Source: Paenibacillaceae bacterium (GTDB taxonomy: Bacteria > Bacillota > Bacilli > Paenibacillales > NBRC-103111). From it: a DNA stretch of 64,000 bases. The notes under the pieces were generated by a model. The model did not search any database, was not told where the DNA came from, and worked only from the letters and a program-made list of their open reading frames with translations. The stretch covers positions 62,001 to 126,000 of the forward strand of contig JAQSYI010000010.1 of NCBI GenBank assembly GCA_029256185.1, written 5' to 3'. Of the stretch, positions 62,111-64,000 are shown in pieces; position 1 is the first letter of the stretch, and each line of letters opens with the position of its first letter. The translations under genes and the position numbers were made by a program.

Positions 62111-63781
62111 TTATTTTTTTGCTTCTTGGATGATTTTGTCCAATTCCTCATTTTGCTGCTTAATAATTTCGTATATATCCTTGGGCAGCATGGTATTATC
62201 TTTATTGGTCGTGTACCAGTTCTTGTACCACTCCTCAATCTCCTTGCCGTCGCCCTTCCGCCAATTATCCTGCGCGTCCTGCACAGCCTGTTGTATGGTA
62301 TATTTGTCTCCGCTGACCACGGCTTTCATCCAAATGTCCGTCATCGCTTTCTCCGCATTGGTCTCGGATGTGGCCAGGTTCTTGGGCGGTGCAGGCATAT
62401 GCTGAGACACAGTCAACTCGGGATAACTCTTATCCAGCGTTAAGTAAGTCTTGCGGTACAGCTCGTAGAAGTTCTGGTACTCCTGCTTGCGGGGATCATT
62501 CTTGTATTTCACCAATGGAAGATCCGCCTTGCCGAATTCCAAGGCTGTATTATGGAGCATCCTCATGTCAACGGTAATGTCCCCGACTTCTTTCTTGTGT
62601 TTGGCGGCATCCATGATCTCCGGTACCCCGTCCGTCAGTTTGTAATGGGTGCCCTCCACTCCATATTGCAAGGTCTGCATGGTACTCTCACGGACTATAA
62701 AATCGACGAACTTCATGACCGAATCAGGATTTTTGGCCGTTGCACTGACCACTCCGACCATCTGTACCGGATTGCCGACCGTGGGTATGAACGCGCCTGC
62801 TTTGCTTTTTGGATAAGCGAAGAAGGTCACATCTGCTGAAGCAACGTTCTTTTTCAGCGGATCAATCAGGTTCTGGATAATCGACATGGAGCTGGTGTCC
62901 AGGAAAGGATAGATGCCGATTTTGCCGTTAATAAAATCCTGCTTCGCCTTGGCCCCGTTCTTATCCATGGAAAAATCCCGGTCAATCATTCCTTCGTCAT
63001 AGAGCCTCTTGACAAAGCCATAGTAATCCGTTTGTTCATCCCAATTCGGCACCAACTGATCATTCTTAAGCACCCACTTGCTGCTGCTGCCAAAAACCTG
63101 CCTCATGGTCAGCTCTGCGTTGCCGCTCACGGTCAGGCCAAATGTATCCTTCTTGCCGTTGCCGTCAGGGTCCTGCTCTGTGAACGCTTTGGCAACATTG
63201 TACAACTCCTCTGTCGTTTTCGGCGCTTCCAGATTGAGTTTCTTCAGCCAATCCGTGCGGATCAGAAACCCTCTGGCCGGCTCCACCCAAGCGAGTCTTC
63301 CAAACTCATACAGCTTGCCGTCCGACTTCGTCCCCACTTTCTTCAGAACGGGGTATTCATTGATCAGCTTCTTATAATCCACACTGTACTTCTCGATAAG
63401 ATCGTCGATAGGCATCAGCTGCTTCTGTTCATAGAGCGGATTGCGGATACTGGGTGCGAATTCGAACAACAAATCAGGCGCGCTGCCGGAAGCAAACAGC
63501 ACATTGATCTTTTCCGCCGGGTTTGTCCTGGGAATGGCAACAAATTTCACATTGGCCGGGCCATTGGCATTCACCCAATTGGTCCAGCGGTTGGATTCAA
63601 CAGTCCCCTCATCCTGTGCAATGATGCCGCGGTCATAGATGGATACGGTGATGTCCTTCTTTGTTTCCTGCCCTGCCTCTCCGGTGTTCGTCTTGTCCTC
63701 TTCCTTGGCGCAGCCGGCCATAACCGAACCCAATGCCACCACCGCTGCAAGCGGTATGGCTACCCATATATTCTTTTTCAT
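62111..63781 (-). CDS. Extracellular sugar-binding lipoprotein, copy 2
   Basis: About 556 residues, paralogous to the lipoprotein at 40138-41835. It shares KKDITVSIYDRG, FVAIPRTNPAEKIN, ASGSAPDLLFE, KQLMPIDDLIEK and GTHYKLTDGVPE, with high identity over the full length by eye. The signal peptide ends in the lipobox SVMAGCA. ATG at 63781 follows GAAGGAG. No permease lies on the left; in the first locus the permeases are encoded just upstream, so partners may lie beyond the right edge of the window. Confidence 0.92.
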   Translation of the reverse strand: MKKNIWVAIPLAAVVALGSVMAGCAKEEDKTNTGEAGQETKKDITVSIYDRGIIAQDEGTVESNRWTNWVNANGPANVKFVAIPRTNPAEKINVLFASGSAPDLLFEFAPSIRNPLYEQKQLMPIDDLIEKYSVDYKKLINEYPVLKKVGTKSDGKLYEFGRLAWVEPARGFLIRTDWLKKLNLEAPKTTEELYNVAKAFTEQDPDGNGKKDTFGLTVSGNAELTMRQVFGSSSKWVLKNDQLVPNWDEQTDYYGFVKRLYDEGMIDRDFSMDKNGAKAKQDFINGKIGIYPFLDTSSMSIIQNLIDPLKKNVASADVTFFAYPKSKAGAFIPTVGNPVQMVGVVSATAKNPDSVMKFVDFIVRESTMQTLQYGVEGTHYKLTDGVPEIMDAAKHKKEVGDITVDMRMLHNTALEFGKADLPLVKYKNDPRKQEYQNFYELYRKTYLTLDKSYPELTVSQHMPAPPKNLATSETNAEKAMTDIWMKAVVSGDKYTIQQAVQDAQDNWRKGDGKEIEEWYKNWYTTNKDNTMLPKDIYEIIKQQNEELDKIIQEAKK

Positions 63782-64000
63782 AACTCGCATTCTCCTTCTT
63801 CTGATGGGTACACCCCCCATCTGTACCTGTCACCAGTTGGGGTGTTTTTAATGAACGTTGACACTCCATTTGTCAGATATACACCAACCAATAAATATAT
63901 ACTGTGCCCCGTCGAGCGCAACGGTAAACGCATTCATTTTCTGTTGCGGCAATAAACCGCCTGATAAACCGGTTGGGACGGCTTCGTTCCCTGCCGGACG
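63782..64000. other. Upstream region of the second lipoprotein gene
   Basis: No gene recognised. ACACCCC (63810-63816) pairs with GGGGTGT (63839-63845), followed on the plus strand by TTTTT. On the minus strand it would be a hairpin in the lipoprotein mRNA leader. Confidence 0.5.

Noticed and set aside
1..64000. tRNA, rRNA, insertion sequence or prophage genes
   Set aside because: No cloverleaf-type sequence, ribosomal RNA segment, transposase or phage structural gene was recognised on either strand; a dedicated search could still find short ones.

Overview
The window reads as a chromosomal segment of a Paenibacillus-type Firmicute. It has moderately high GC, strong AGGAGG-type ribosome binding sites with frequent GTG/TTG starts, a spore-related pair (YtrH/YtrI), a YtvI-type membrane protein, YesM/YesN-like regulators with LplB/YtcP-like sugar permeases, and many short intergenic repeat families. 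No rRNA or tRNA gene was recognised.

Layout. (1) 0.2-3.2 kb: a HAD hydrolase overlapping tail-to-tail with a GGDEF/EAL protein. (2) 3.4-7.9 kb: phoU, pstB, pstA, pstC, pstS on the minus strand, with two separate PHO boxes. (3) 8.2-18.0 kb: a chemotaxis receptor, a glyoxalase-fold protein, a PPK2-type polyphosphate kinase, a methyltransferase, and a sugar cluster (Gfo/Idh dehydrogenase, AraC regulator, GH2 hydrolase, TIM-barrel isomerase). (4) 18.0-18.97 kb: non-coding and repeat-rich. (5) 19.0-29.0 kb: phoP, phoR, class I fumarase, polysaccharide deacetylase, mdh, icd, citZ. (6) 29.4-34.9 kb: ppx and ppk1 (convergent, overlapping), ytvI, a hot-dog thioesterase. (7) 35.1-48.8 kb: a polysaccharide-use island with a two-component system, two permeases, a binding lipoprotein, two large hydrolase-like proteins and an SGNH esterase. 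(8) 48.9-57.7 kb: pyk, accA, accD, a small conserved protein, pgpA-like, dnaE. (9) 57.7-61.2 kb: a GNAT gene and a 19-repeat type I-C-like CRISPR array without cas genes. (10) 61.2-63.8 kb: ytrH, ytrI and a second binding lipoprotein paralogous to the first.

How the genes connect. Phosphate is the main theme. PhoPR, the Pst transporter with PhoU, two polyphosphate kinases and an exopolyphosphatase lie within 30 kb. PHO-box arrays (TTAACA-like hexamers every 11 bp) lie upstream of pstS, pstC and ppk1, which suggests that polyphosphate synthesis is part of the PhoP regulon. A second theme is a conserved Bacillus backbone (dnaE, accDA, pyk, ytvI, citZ-icd-mdh, phoPR) that has been opened by insertions (sugar island, ppx/ppk1, fumarase/deacetylase, CRISPR). 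It appears to have lost pfkA between accA and pyk, and phoR lies upstream of phoP.

The least explained material is non-coding. One family is a tandem hairpin element ending in the Shine-Dalgarno sequence of icd and of the second permease gene; its stem sequences differ between loci but still pair. Another is a repeat of about 100 bp with two hairpins near ppk2, ppk1 and the GGDEF/EAL gene. All functional statements come from reading the sequence and from knowledge of the families; no database search was run.
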